Assembly: GCF_012927355.1 (NCBI RefSeq)
Contig: NZ_JABBGK010000001.1
Location: 1,296,649-1,360,648, forward strand
Reading direction: 5' to 3'
Origin: Rhizobium terricola
GTDB taxonomy: Bacteria > Pseudomonadota > Alphaproteobacteria > Rhizobiales > Rhizobiaceae
Length of the DNA stretch: 64,000 bases
A program made the position numbers and the translations under genes. A model generated the notes under the pieces. The model had not been told where the DNA came from, did not search any database, and worked only from the letters and a program-made list of their open reading frames with translations. Every line of letters begins with the position of its first letter. Position 1 is the stretch's first letter. Shown piece after piece: positions 7,242 through 16,897 of this stretch.

Positions 7242-7877
7242 CTAAAACTCCACGCCGATCTGCGCCTTGATGCCCGAACGGAACGGATGCTTGACCAGTT
7301 CCATCTCGGTGACGAGATCGGCGATCTCGATCAGTTCCTCCTTGGCGTTGCGCCCGGTCAGCACCACGTGCGTCATCTCCGGCTTCTCGCTTTCGAGGAA
7401 CTCGACGACTTCTGCAATGTCGATGTAGTCATAGCGGATGGCGATGTTGATCTCGTCGAGCAGGACCATCGAATTCGACGGATCGCGGATCAATTCCTTG
7501 GCCTTCTCCCAGGCCGCCTGAGCCATGGCAACATCGCGGGCCTTGTCCTGCGTTTCCCAGGTAAAACCCTCGCCCATCGTGTGAAACGCGCAAAGGTCGG
7601 AGAAGTGCTTCAGGATCAGGTCGCGCTCGCCAGTCGACATGGCGCCCTTGATGAACTGGACCACGGCGCATTTCTTCCCATGGGCGATATGGCGGAAGAT
7701 CATGCCGAAAGCGGCCGACGACTTGCCCTTGCCCTTGCCGGTATGAACGATGATCAGGCCCTTCTCGCCCGTCTTGGTCGCCATGATCTTCTCACGCGCG
7801 GCCTTCTTCTTCGCCATCTTTTCGGCGTGGCGGGCGAGATCAGCCTCGGACGAGGTGCCGGGAAGCTCTTCGGTCAT
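7242..7877 (-). CDS. cobO: Cob(I)yrinic acid a,c-diamide adenosyltransferase
   Basis: A 211-residue CobO/BtuR-family enzyme that adds the 5'-deoxyadenosyl group to the corrinoid cobalt. It has a P-loop variant, HTGKGKGKSSAAFG (about residue 46), a Walker-B-like MVLLDEIN, and the family's VVLTGRNAKEELIEIADLVTEM region. ATG 7877 is preceded by GGAGG at good spacing; the ATG at 7892 is an alternative. It is the last gene of the riboswitch-controlled cobP-cobW-cobN-cobO run and ends 12 nt from the convergent parE remnant. Confidence 0.95.
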   Translation of the reverse strand: MTEELPGTSSEADLARHAEKMAKKKAAREKIMATKTGEKGLIIVHTGKGKGKSSAAFGMIFRHIAHGKKCAVVQFIKGAMSTGERDLILKHFSDLCAFHTMGEGFTWETQDKARDVAMAQAAWEKAKELIRDPSNSMVLLDEINIAIRYDYIDIAEVVEFLESEKPEMTHVVLTGRNAKEELIEIADLVTEMELVKHPFRSGIKAQIGVEF

Positions 7878-7894
7878 GGTGTCATCCTCCATTG

Positions 7895-10800
7895 TTATTC
7901 TCGGGGCTCCCCGCCGGAGAGCCGCGTAAGATCGAACATCGCCGAATTGCTGCGCGGCGTCCACAAGCCACGGTTGATCGCCTCGATCAGACGTTCCGAC
8001 ATTTCCTTCAGGGCCGCCGGGTTCTTCTCCGCCATGAAGTCGCGCACGCGTTCGTCCAGCACGAAGGCCTGGTAGACGGCCTCGAAGTGATGGTCGCGCA
8101 CGGCGCCGGTCGTGGCGGAAAAGGCGAACATGTAGTCGACGGTAGCGGCGATCTCGAAGGCGCCCTTGTAGCCGTGGCGCATCACGCCCTCGATCCATTT
8201 GGGGTTGACGACGCGGGCGCGTACGACGCGGCCGATCTCTTCCTCGAGCGTGCGTATCACCGGCTTCTCGGGCCGCGAATGGTCGTTGTGATAGACGGTC
8301 GGACGGCTACCCGCGACATGCTCGATGGCCGCCGTCATGCCGCCCTCGAACTGGTAGTAATCATCGCTGTCGAGAAGGTCGTGTTCGCGATTGTCCTGGT
8401 TCTGCACCACGGCCTCGACGGTCCGCAAGCGTTCCTCGAACAGACCGCGTTCGGCCTTGCCGTCCTCGCCGGCGCCATAGGCATAGCCGCCCCAGACGAG
8501 ATAGGCTTCGGCGAGATCGCCGCGACGCTCCCAGCCCTTCTCGTCGATCAGCGCCTGGAGGCCGGCGCCATAGGCACCGGGCTTGGAGCCGAAGACACGG
8601 TAGCCGGCGCGGCGCAGGGCCGCCTTGTCGTCCAGCCCGCCGGACATCAGCTGCGCCGCTTCGGCCCGCACACGGGCGGCGATCGGGTTGTCGGTCTCGT
8701 CCTCGTCCAGGGCGGCCACCGCCCTCACCGCCTTGTCGTAGAGGGCGATCTGCTCGGGGAAGGCATCGCGGAAGAAGCCGGAAATCCGAAGCGTGACATC
8801 GACGCGCGGGCGTCCGAGGATCGCCTGGGGGATGATCTCGTAGCCGGTGACGCGGCGTGAGGCCATGTCCCAGAGTGGTTTCACCCCGATCAGCGCCAGT
8901 GCCTGGGCGATGTCATCGCCGCCGGTGCGCATGTTGGAGGTGCCCCAGGCGGTTAGGCCAAAGGAGGTCGGCCAATCGCCATGGTCCTGAACATAGCGCT
9001 GGATCAGCAGCTCCGCCGATTTCTTCCCGAGCTCGTAGGCCGCCGGCGTCGGCACGGCGCGACTGTCGACCGAATAGAAGTTGCGGCCGGTCGGCAGCAC
9101 GTCCGGACGCCCGCGCGTCGGCGCGCCGGAGGGACCGGGGGAAACGAAGCGCCCGGAAAGGCCGGTGAGGAGCCCTTCGATTTCGGCCGGGCCGGATCGG
9201 ACGATCGCGGGCTTGAGGCGCGTTTCGATCTCGTCGAGCACGGCGCGGGTGGCAGGCCAGCTTTCCGGGCATGCGACCTCGCCTGCGACCAGCCGGGAGG
9301 CCAGGAGTTCGATACGCTCGACGGTGTCGCCGGCTGTGCGCCAGGGGGTGTCGGTCAGATCGGCGAGGAGAGCCGGCTTCGGGCCGGCCCACGCGTCGGA
9401 CATGACGCAGTCGAGGGGATCGAAAGTCAACATCCGCCCGGTGGCGCCTTGGTGCGCAGGATCACCCCCCTCTGCCCTGCCGGGCATCTCCCCCTCAAGG
9501 GGGGAGATCGGGGAGGACGGCGCTCGGTCGCCATGAACGCTAGCATTTGCGGAACCCAGGCCTACGCGAGGCGCTTGCGACGTTCCAATCTCCCCCCTTG
9601 AGGGGGAGATGGCCGGCAGGCCAGAGGGGGGAACTTTCGCGCACCCCGCCGTCAATCCCGCGTCCCCTGCGATCGCCCGCTGCAGGCTGGCGTCGCCGCC
9701 CTCGCCCAGGCCGCGCGGCACGCGTGCGAGCGCCACGGTGAGATCGGTCAGCAGCCGGCCCTCCGGAGCAAGGCCGAAGATGTGCAGGCCGTCGCGGATC
9801 TGCATTTCCTTGAGGTCGCAGAGATAGGCGTCGAGCTTTTCGAGGGCCGTCTCCTCTGCCTCTCCCTTGGCGATCCCGGCGTCCTGGTCGAGGCCGATAT
9901 CGGCCACGAGGTCGAGGATCTGTTTCTTAAGCAATTTCAGGCGGCGTGGATCACCGCCCGACGCCTCGTAGTATTCGTCGACCAGCGCCTCGAGATCCTT
10001 CAGTGGGCCATAGCTTTCGGCGCGTGTCAGGGGGGGCGTCAGATGGTCGATGATGACGGCGGAGGTTCGGCGCTTGGCCTGGGTCCCCTCGCCCGGGTCG
10101 TTGACGATGAAGGGATAAAGATGCGGCAGCGGACCGAACACCGCTTCCGGATAGCAGGTCTCCGAAAGGGCCAGCGCCTTGCCGGGCAGCCATTCGAGAT
10201 TGCCGTGCTTGCCCATGTGGATCACCGCATGGGCATCGAACCGTTGGCGCAGATAGGCGTAGAAGGCCAGATAGCCGTGCGGCGGCACGAGGTCCGGCGA
10301 ATGGTAGGTTTCCTTCGGATCGATATTGTAGCCGCGCGCCGGCTGGATGCCGACCACGACATTGCCAAGACGCGACAGCGGCAGGGCGAACCGGCCGTCG
10401 AGGAAGAACGGATCGGTCTCCGGGGCACCCCAGCGCGTCGTGACTTCGTCCTGCACCTTCTTCGGAAGACTTTCGAAGAAGCTAATGTAATCGCTTGCTG
10501 ATAGCGTTTCGCGGATCTCGCGCCCGTCGGCCGCCGCGTTGGTCGGTCCGGCCATCAGGTGGGTCATCAGCGCGTCGCCGTCGGCGGGCAACGTGCCGAG
10601 CGCGTAGCCCTCCCCGGCCATGGCGCGCAGCACCTCGACGGTGCCGGCCGGCGTGTCGAGGCCGACGCCATTGCCGAGGCGGCCGTCGCGGTTCGGGTAG
10701 TTGGCCATGACCAGGGCCACGCGGCGATCGGAGGCCGGTGTTGAGCGCAGACGCGCCCAGGCGACGGCAAGCCTCGCGACGAAGGCGGCACGGCCATCGT

Positions 10801-12142
10801 CCGGCGCATGGCTGACGATATTGGCCTCGACGCGCTCGTCGTAGCGCGCGGCGGCCTTGAACGAGACGGCGCGCGTCATCACCCGGCCGTCGACCTCCGG
10901 CAGCGCCACGCCCATGGCGAGGTCGCGGGCCGAAAGCCCTTGCGTCGAGCCTTCCCAGGCTTGCCGGGTGGAAGACGAGAACAGCGCCTGCAGGACGACC
11001 GCACCCCCTTCGTCGAGCACGGTCGAAACGCGCTCGGCGCCGGGCGCGGACACGGCGAACCCGGTGGCGTTGATCACCACGGCCGGCGGCGCCTCGGCAA
11101 AGATCGCCCGCAGTGTCTCGACCGACACGGCATCCTTGAGACTGGAGACGAACACCGGCAGCGCTAGCAGCCCTTCAGCCGTCAGAGCCTCGATCATGGC
11201 CTCGACGGGCTTGGTCTCGCCGCTCTGGACGAGGGCACGGTAGAAGCAGAGCGCGACGACGGGCACGGGCTGGCGTTCACCCCCCTCTGCCCTGCCGGGC
11301 ATCTCCCCCTCGAGGGGGGAGATCGGACGCGGTAAGCCCGCCGGACCACCTCCTGAGTTGGGACTTCTGGAGAAGGTCTCAGAGGGCACGACGCCAGATG
11401 AACCCGCGGATACCTGCGGCGTGTCGATCTCCCCCCTTGAGGGGGAGATGGCCGGCAGGCCAGAGGGGGGTATCCCGGAATTCGGCCAAGCCGCCGCCGC
11501 ATTTCCCTTCTCCCCGTTCGACGGTGAGAAGGTGCCGGCAGGCGGATGAGGGGCATTGTTCGAAGCCTCTCGCCACTCCGTGACCCCGATCACGCCCCTG
11601 CCCGGCCACCAGATGCCGGCCTTAAGCAGCGGTGCCGCAGGTGCGGGTCTTTCGCCATGGCCGGCAAGGGCGGAGGCATAGTCGATGAACGCCAGTGCGT
11701 TGGCGTCGCCGCCCTCGATCAGATAGGTCCAGAGCGCGGCAAGGTCATCGGAGGCGACCGTTGAAAATTCGGCGAGCCCCGGGTCCGGCTTGTCGTCACC
11801 GGGTAGTACAGCAATTGCAGCGCCGGTCCGAACGGCCACGGCGTGCAGCGCCTCGAGCGCATAATGAAAATAGCTGGCGCCCCCCAGCGCCCGCACCACG
11901 ATCAGCTTGGCGTGGCGCGCGGTTCGCTCGACATAGGTGTCGACCGACATCGGATGCTTCAGGCTCATCAGGCTGGCGAGGCGGAAGCTTGGGCCGGCCG
12001 GCCGCGCGGCGACGGCCGCGGCGATCGCGGCAAGTTCCGTGTCGGCCGCCGACAGGAACAGGATGTCGCCCGGCGACTGGCCGAGATCGACCGCCTCGTC
12101 GCCATCGTTGATCGAACCTTTCTGGGCAAGGAGAAGGTGCAT
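7895..12142 (-). CDS. cobN: Cobaltochelatase large subunit, enlarged by in-frame repeats
   Basis: 1415 residues, against roughly 1275 for typical CobN. CobN is the corrin- and cobalt-binding subunit of the ATP-dependent CobNST complex that inserts Co(II) into hydrogenobyrinate a,c-diamide, the late-insertion pathway. Conserved blocks include HMGKHGNLEWLPGK, AWGTSNMRTGGDDIAQAL and GYEIIPQAILGRPRVDVTLR. About 93 residues (196-288) and 57 residues (836-893) come from palindromic repeats and their cores; both insertions keep the frame and contain no stop. ATG 12142 gives the family start MHLLLAQKGSI and has GGAGAGG upstream; an in-frame ATG at 12196 lies inside a repeat and is rejected. CobS and CobT are not in the window. 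Confidence 0.94.
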   Translation of the reverse strand: MHLLLAQKGSINDGDEAVDLGQSPGDILFLSAADTELAAIAAAVAARPAGPSFRLASLMSLKHPMSVDTYVERTARHAKLIVVRALGGASYFHYALEALHAVAVRTGAAIAVLPGDDKPDPGLAEFSTVASDDLAALWTYLIEGGDANALAFIDYASALAGHGERPAPAAPLLKAGIWWPGRGVIGVTEWREASNNAPHPPAGTFSPSNGEKGNAAAAWPNSGIPPSGLPAISPSRGEIDTPQVSAGSSGVVPSETFSRSPNSGGGPAGLPRPISPLEGEMPGRAEGGERQPVPVVALCFYRALVQSGETKPVEAMIEALTAEGLLALPVFVSSLKDAVSVETLRAIFAEAPPAVVINATGFAVSAPGAERVSTVLDEGGAVVLQALFSSSTRQAWEGSTQGLSARDLAMGVALPEVDGRVMTRAVSFKAAARYDERVEANIVSHAPDDGRAAFVARLAVAWARLRSTPASDRRVALVMANYPNRDGRLGNGVGLDTPAGTVEVLRAMAGEGYALGTLPADGDALMTHLMAGPTNAAADGREIRETLSASDYISFFESLPKKVQDEVTTRWGAPETDPFFLDGRFALPLSRLGNVVVGIQPARGYNIDPKETYHSPDLVPPHGYLAFYAYLRQRFDAHAVIHMGKHGNLEWLPGKALALSETCYPEAVFGPLPHLYPFIVNDPGEGTQAKRRTSAVIIDHLTPPLTRAESYGPLKDLEALVDEYYEASGGDPRRLKLLKKQILDLVADIGLDQDAGIAKGEAEETALEKLDAYLCDLKEMQIRDGLHIFGLAPEGRLLTDLTVALARVPRGLGEGGDASLQRAIAGDAGLTAGCAKVPPSGLPAISPSRGEIGTSQAPRVGLGSANASVHGDRAPSSPISPLEGEMPGRAEGGDPAHQGATGRMLTFDPLDCVMSDAWAGPKPALLADLTDTPWRTAGDTVERIELLASRLVAGEVACPESWPATRAVLDEIETRLKPAIVRSGPAEIEGLLTGLSGRFVSPGPSGAPTRGRPDVLPTGRNFYSVDSRAVPTPAAYELGKKSAELLIQRYVQDHGDWPTSFGLTAWGTSNMRTGGDDIAQALALIGVKPLWDMASRRVTGYEIIPQAILGRPRVDVTLRISGFFRDAFPEQIALYDKAVRAVAALDEDETDNPIAARVRAEAAQLMSGGLDDKAALRRAGYRVFGSKPGAYGAGLQALIDEKGWERRGDLAEAYLVWGGYAYGAGEDGKAERGLFEERLRTVEAVVQNQDNREHDLLDSDDYYQFEGGMTAAIEHVAGSRPTVYHNDHSRPEKPVIRTLEEEIGRVVRARVVNPKWIEGVMRHGYKGAFEIAATVDYMFAFSATTGAVRDHHFEAVYQAFVLDERVRDFMAEKNPAALKEMSERLIEAINRGLWTPRSNSAMFDLTRLSGGEPRE
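9464..9634. repeat. Family-A inverted repeat pair inside cobN
   Basis: Arms at 9464-9510 and 9588-9634 are inverted copies around a 77-bp core. The 171-nt unit equals 57 codons. In CobN it is read as PPSGLPAISPSRGEIG, then core residues, then ISPLEGEMPGRAEGG. It lies between LQRAIAGDAGL and MLTFDPLDCVMSDAW, two conserved CobN segments. Confidence 0.93.
11279..11470. repeat. Family-A inverted repeat pair inside cobN
   Basis: Arms at 11279-11325 and 11427-11470 enclose a core of about 101 bp. In CobN they give IPPSGLPAISPSRGEID and PISPLEGEMPGRAEGG, the same two peptides, in the same frames, as the pair at 9464-9634. The unit lies directly beside a family-B copy (11505-11553), so the two families make one compound insertion. 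Confidence 0.93.
11505..11553. repeat. Family-B single palindromic repeat inside cobN
   Basis: CCCTTCTCCCCGTTCGACGG and its partner arm GTGAGAAGG, followed by CGGCAGGCGGATGAGGGG, match the family-B consensus. In CobN the copy is translated as NAPHPPAGTFSPSNGEKG, straight after the conserved GVIGVTEWREAS segment. Confidence 0.88.
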
Positions 12143-12173
12143 CAGACGGTGCCTCTCCGGCGTCGAACAGACA

Positions 12174-12365
12174 TCCCCCTCTGCCCTGCCGGGCATCTCC
12201 CCCTCAAGGGGGGAGATCGGAATGCGGCCACGGCAATGTCGTCACCACCACCCCGCAGCCTTGTTGTTTCCTCAGAGGAAAAGGCAAGCCATCCTTTTGC
12301 CAAACGGCAACAGCCGGATCGTTCTCCCCCCTTAAGGGGGAGACGCCCGGCAGGGCAGAGGGCGG
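12174..12365. repeat. Family-A inverted repeat pair between cobW and cobN
   Basis: Arms at 12174-12219 and 12322-12365 enclose a core of about 102 bp, and the unit fills most of the 253-nt cobW-cobN spacer. It lies in the polycistronic transcript and could form a large hairpin between the two genes. The arm nearer cobN supplies a spurious in-frame ATG at 12196 upstream of the real cobN start. Confidence 0.92.
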
Positions 12366-12395
12366 TGGACGGCAGATTCATAGGCTCAACAAACC

Positions 12396-13469
<1,074 letters not shown>

Positions 13470-13473
13470 TGGT

Positions 13474-13998
13474 TCAACCCTTCATTCTGAGCGGCAGGCC
13501 GGCCGCAACGAAATAGACCTCGGCCGCAACCTGCGCGACCAGTTGATGCAGGCGACCGGCATGGTCGCGGAATTCTCTAGCCATCCGGTTTTCGGGCACG
13601 ATGCCGAGACCGACCTCGTTCGAAACCAGGACGACCTTTGCACGCAGCCCGGGCAGAGCCGCGCAGAGCTCGGACGACCGGGCGGCGACGTCTTCGTCCG
13701 CCATCATCAGATTGGTGACCCAGAGCGTCAGGCAGTCGACAAGAACGACTCGGTCCGGATCATCGATGCGCTGCAGGAGACCGACGAGATCGACCGGCTC
13801 CTCGTGGGTCGTCCAGCCGTCGCCGCGATCGACCTGATGTCGCCTGATCCTGTCGCGCATTTCATCGTCATAGGCGCGACCGGTCGCGACATAGTGGCGT
13901 TCGCGCGCGCAATCGACGACGAGACCTTCGGCGAAACGTGACTTGCCGGAACGGGCGCCACCGAGCACGAGAATGGATGTGGAGATATCAGCCGCCAT
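13474..13998 (-). CDS. cobP: Adenosylcobinamide kinase / adenosylcobinamide-phosphate guanylyltransferase
   Basis: A 174-residue bifunctional CobP/CobU enzyme that phosphorylates adenosylcobinamide and then adds GMP to give GDP-cobinamide during nucleotide-loop assembly. P-loop [17 protein letters not shown] is at residues 11-27. [12 protein letters not shown] and [15 protein letters not shown] are characteristic of the family. It is the first gene of the minus-strand run and follows the cobalamin riboswitch by about 190 nt, so the group should be repressed when adenosylcobalamin is plentiful. Confidence 0.95.
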   Translation of the reverse strand: MAADISTSILVLGGARSGKSRFAEGLVVDCARERHYVATGRAYDDEMRDRIRRHQVDRGDGWTTHEEPVDLVGLLQRIDDPDRVVLVDCLTLWVTNLMMADEDVAARSSELCAALPGLRAKVVLVSNEVGLGIVPENRMAREFRDHAGRLHQLVAQVAAEVYFVAAGLPLRMKG

Positions 13999-14132
13999 GG
14001 TCAGGCATCACGCGAAAGCGCAGTATGCGGCGCCTCCATCGACTGAGGCAGCCAGCACCAAACGGTGGCTGTCGTTGCGGAATCGACGGATTCCGGCTTC
14101 TGATACGTCGCCACGACAACCTCCGTGCTGGC

Positions 14133-14153
14133 AACAAGGGGAGCCTCCCCTTT
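14133..14153 (-). promoter_or_regulatory. Short hairpin between riboswitch and cobP
   Basis: AAGGGGAG and CTCCCCTT form a near-perfect inverted repeat with almost no loop, about 30 nt downstream of the B12 box in the direction of transcription. No strong U-run follows. It is a candidate part of the riboswitch expression platform. Confidence 0.4.
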
Positions 14154-14180
14154 GCAAGGTGTGGGCATGATGCCCGGCAC

Positions 14181-14500
14181 GGTTGGCAGGTCTCCTGGCT
14201 CGCAGGTCGCGGCGCCCAATGGCGCCTGCGGATCTTCCTCGCCTTCCCGAAAGTGAATGCGGCGCGAAAGGGGGACGATTCGTAGACATAGAGGCGTCCG
14301 GCCCTGGCTGATCGCGCAGCCCTTCAGTGGCTTTTCCGTTCCTGCCGGGATCCGGACCGTTCACACAACGCGAACCGTCGCCCCTCACCTCGCAAGTCCG
14401 GACGGAAGACCCTCGCTGCTCTACAGTCGCGGGGTCGGCTGCGATTGACGGTTCCGGACTGGATCCCCGTCGTCGCATTCCCTTTTGTTTCCCGGGTCGC
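14181..14500 (-). ncRNA. Adenosylcobalamin riboswitch (B12 element) upstream of cobP
   Basis: On the minus strand the canonical pieces appear in order: AAAAGGGAATGCGAC near 14475-14488, CCGCGACTGTA near 14425, AAGCCACTGAAGGG near 14320, GGGAAGGCGAGGAAG near 14240, and the B12 box AGCCAGGAGACCTGCC at 14200-14185. The riboswitch binds adenosylcobalamin and lowers expression of downstream B12 genes. Core coordinates are approximate at the 5' end. The flanking stretches (13999-14180 and 14501-14607) contain no gene that I can support. Confidence 0.93.
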
Positions 14501-14607
14501 CAATCGTCGAACCGAGAACCATCCGTAAGCGATCTGATTAGGCGCAAGGACCGTTCAAGTCAATCGACGCGCAGACGTGGCGACGCGCAGACGTGACGAC
14601 GCGAACC

Positions 14608-15366
14608 TCAGGGCTTCGGCTGTTCGCAAGTCGGATCCTTGGCGGGATCGCAAGGTGCCGCCTTCTTTCCGAGCGCGACCGAACCGCTCGCGCCTTCCTC
14701 GACATTGGATTTCATGGCGGAAGCCGGTGCGACAGGAACAGCCCCAAGGTCCGGCACGGCCGGAACTTCGGCAACGGCGGGTGCCGGCACTTCTGCCGGC
14801 GCGGCTGCCACCGGCGCGGTTGGGGACGCCTGCGGGGCAACAGAGGCGCGCGGCGCCGGATCCGTCGTGAGCCGGGTCGAGGTGGTGCGCGGTGGGAGAA
14901 TCACCTTGCGGATAGTCGGCGAAGCCAGCGAGAAGGCGAAGCGCACCCGGCTCGCGATCTCTTCGGCAAGGCTTTCCTCGGCCATCACCGGATCGTCGGT
15001 CGGGCTGTTGACGGTGAAGTTACCGGTCGCGACCGGATCGCCGGTCTCGACGGAGGCCGCCGTCACGGTGAATGTGGCAGACTGGAGCCTGCGTCGGGCA
15101 TTGAAGCCGTAGCCAAGCTTATCGATGCGGACCACCACCACCACCCGCTCGGCGCCGGCCGGCGGGCGGGTCGCCCGGATCGCTGCGGAGACCCGGCGGT
15201 CGACGCCCTCGACGATGCGCAGGGGCACATTGGCGTTCGCGATCACGGTGGCCTCGCGCACGTTGTAGACAAGCGGCCTGGTAATCGGCCGGTTCATCCA
15301 GCTGCACGAAGCGAGGATGCCGACAACGAACAATGCTAGGGCGAGCTTGAAAGGGCGCGCGAACAT
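14608..15366 (-). CDS. Putative lipoprotein, Ala/Pro-rich C-terminus
   Basis: 252 residues. A basic N-terminus and hydrophobic run end in the lipobox LASC (Cys21), so it is probably a lipoprotein anchored in the envelope. Residues of about 25-165 form a compact region with VVVVVRIDKLGYGFNARRR, followed by a segment rich in Ala, Pro and Val (about 175-230) that should be unstructured. The end, CDPAKDPTCEQPKP, has two cysteines. No named family was recognised. It is transcribed alone; the cobalamin riboswitch begins just beyond its stop. Confidence 0.72.
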   Translation of the reverse strand: MFARPFKLALALFVVGILASCSWMNRPITRPLVYNVREATVIANANVPLRIVEGVDRRVSAAIRATRPPAGAERVVVVVRIDKLGYGFNARRRLQSATFTVTAASVETGDPVATGNFTVNSPTDDPVMAEESLAEEIASRVRFAFSLASPTIRKVILPPRTTSTRLTTDPAPRASVAPQASPTAPVAAAPAEVPAPAVAEVPAVPDLGAVPVAPASAMKSNVEEGASGSVALGKKAAPCDPAKDPTCEQPKP

Positions 15367-15429
15367 GGGAAACCCCGGACGGATGATTCTGATCCGTCAA
15401 AGATTTCCATTGTTATGGTTAGCGAAGGG

Positions 15430-16233
15430 TTAACCTCGAGCCTGTTGCGCCTCGAACACCGCGGCGGCAGCGGCAAAGTCGATGTAGCGACGAGCGCGAC
15501 GGGCCTGTGCCTCCAGGTCGACGCCCCAGTGCTCCTCAGTCCAGTCCTCGTCGAGATGGGCAAGCCCCCAGGCGTCATCGACCGAAAGGAAGCGGTCGCG
15601 GAAGGCGAGCGCCAGGATCGCCGACCCGGTGAGGTTGGTGATCACATGCAGGCATGCCAGCGCCAAGGGCGACTTGTCCACCGAAAGGGCAGCGGCGAAG
15701 GCCTCGATCGCCTCGGCCGGCTGTTCCTGATGGATCACCCCTTCGATCAGGATGAAGCGGGCTTTGTGGGCGGACGCCGCCCAGCCCAGGACCGGATCCC
15801 AGCGCAGGCGCTGGCGCTCGACGAGCGCTTCGGGGCCGTCCGCTCGGTAGCACAGCATGTCGGAGCCACTGTAGCGCACGATGTCGTCGAAGACCTCGTC
15901 GGCCTGGTCCGCCACCGCGTCGATCGCGGTATTGGCAAGGCGGGTCGCCGGCATGTTCTCCGGGTCGATGGTCTCGACCTGCGCGCGCCATTCGGCTGCG
16001 ACCAGTTCCGCGGCTGCGTGGGTCGGAAGGGTCAGGGGACGCTTGCCCGGAGTCTTGACGCCCTTGCCATCGAGTTTCACCGAGAACCCTTCGCCCTCCG
16101 GCTCGACCGTGACCGTGGTGTAGAAGCGCTTCGCCTGAGGCCGTTTCATCTGGATCTGGGCCCGGCGCACCGGGTCCTCGTGGCTCGGCTCTGGCACGGA
16201 AGTGCCGAAGATGTCGCTCAGTTCGTCGCGCAT
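15430..16233 (-). CDS. ATP12-family F1-ATPase assembly chaperone
   Basis: 267 residues. The region RFYTTVTVEPEGEGFSVKLD and later RWDPVLGWA and LDEDWTEEHWG match ATP12 proteins, which bind the F1 alpha subunit before alpha-beta assembly and are typical of mitochondria and alphaproteobacteria. ATG 16233 (MRDELSDIFG) is the family-like start; the frame stays open further upstream, but that part runs antisense-like across the HAD gene. The gap to the HAD gene is 10 nt, so the genes are probably co-transcribed. Confidence 0.9.
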   Translation of the reverse strand: MRDELSDIFGTSVPEPSHEDPVRRAQIQMKRPQAKRFYTTVTVEPEGEGFSVKLDGKGVKTPGKRPLTLPTHAAAELVAAEWRAQVETIDPENMPATRLANTAIDAVADQADEVFDDIVRYSGSDMLCYRADGPEALVERQRLRWDPVLGWAASAHKARFILIEGVIHQEQPAEAIEAFAAALSVDKSPLALACLHVITNLTGSAILALAFRDRFLSVDDAWGLAHLDEDWTEEHWGVDLEAQARRARRYIDFAAAAAVFEAQQARG

Positions 16234-16243
16234 GACGGTGTCC

Positions 16244-16897
16244 TCAGTGAATGTAGGCGAGAATGTCGGCCGGGCGATCGACGACAGCGTCGGCACCAGC
16301 CGCCCAGAGTTCCTCGACGGAGGCGTAGCCCCAGGAGACGCCGATCGCGCGGGCGCCAGCGGCCTTGGCCATCTGCATGTCGTAGATCGCATCGCCGATG
16401 ACCACGGTCTCCGACGGCGCGATTCCGGTATGGTCGCAGCATTCGCTGACCATCGCCGGATGCGGCTTCGAGGGACAATCGTCCGCCGTTCGGGAAACGA
16501 AGAAATGGGAGGTGAAGCCGTGGGTTTCAAGCACCATGTCGAGGCCACGGCGCGACTTGCCGGTGACGGCGCCGATCAGCACGTCCTCGCGGGCGGCCAA
16601 GGCCGCGATCAGTTCGGCAATGCCGGGGAAAAGCGGCTCATGGAAACCGAGTTCGCTGCGGACGCCGAGGAAGATGTCCTTGTAATGCGCCATCATCGCA
16701 ACGGCTTCCGCGTCCGCATGTGGCTTGCCGTCGATACGGGCGATCGCGATATCGAGGGTGAGCCCGATGATCGCCTTGGTGGCGCTAACCGTGGGCTCGG
16801 CCTTACCGAAGTGGCGGAAGGTCCGCACCATGACCGCGTGGATCAGGGCGACGCTGTCGACCAGCGTTCCGTCGCAGTCGAAGAGTACCAGCTTCAT
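16244..16897 (-). CDS. HAD-superfamily hydrolase, phosphoglycolate phosphatase-like
   Basis: 217 residues. The nucleophile motif DCDGTLVDS is at residues 8-16, motif II threonine lies in GAVTGKSRRG, and the acidic motif IV is VIGDAIYDMQMAKAAG. An alpha-helical cap after residue 17 places it with the Gph/PGMB-type HAD phosphatases. The substrate cannot be read from the sequence; phosphoglycolate or a related sugar phosphate is a guess. Its ATG overlaps the stop of the upstream pseudouridine synthase (ATGA). Confidence 0.88.
   Translation of the reverse strand: MKLVLFDCDGTLVDSVALIHAVMVRTFRHFGKAEPTVSATKAIIGLTLDIAIARIDGKPHADAEAVAMMAHYKDIFLGVRSELGFHEPLFPGIAELIAALAAREDVLIGAVTGKSRRGLDMVLETHGFTSHFFVSRTADDCPSKPHPAMVSECCDHTGIAPSETVVIGDAIYDMQMAKAAGARAIGVSWGYASVEELWAAGADAVVDRPADILAYIH

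Noticed and set aside
12143-12196. Upstream in-frame ATG (12196) as cobN start
   Set aside because: It lies inside a family-A repeat arm; ATG 12142 has a ribosome site and gives the family's N-terminus.
3850-12365. CRISPR array from repeated palindromes
   Set aside because: The copies are inverted pairs at irregular distances, partly within genes, with no constant spacer length and no cas genes.
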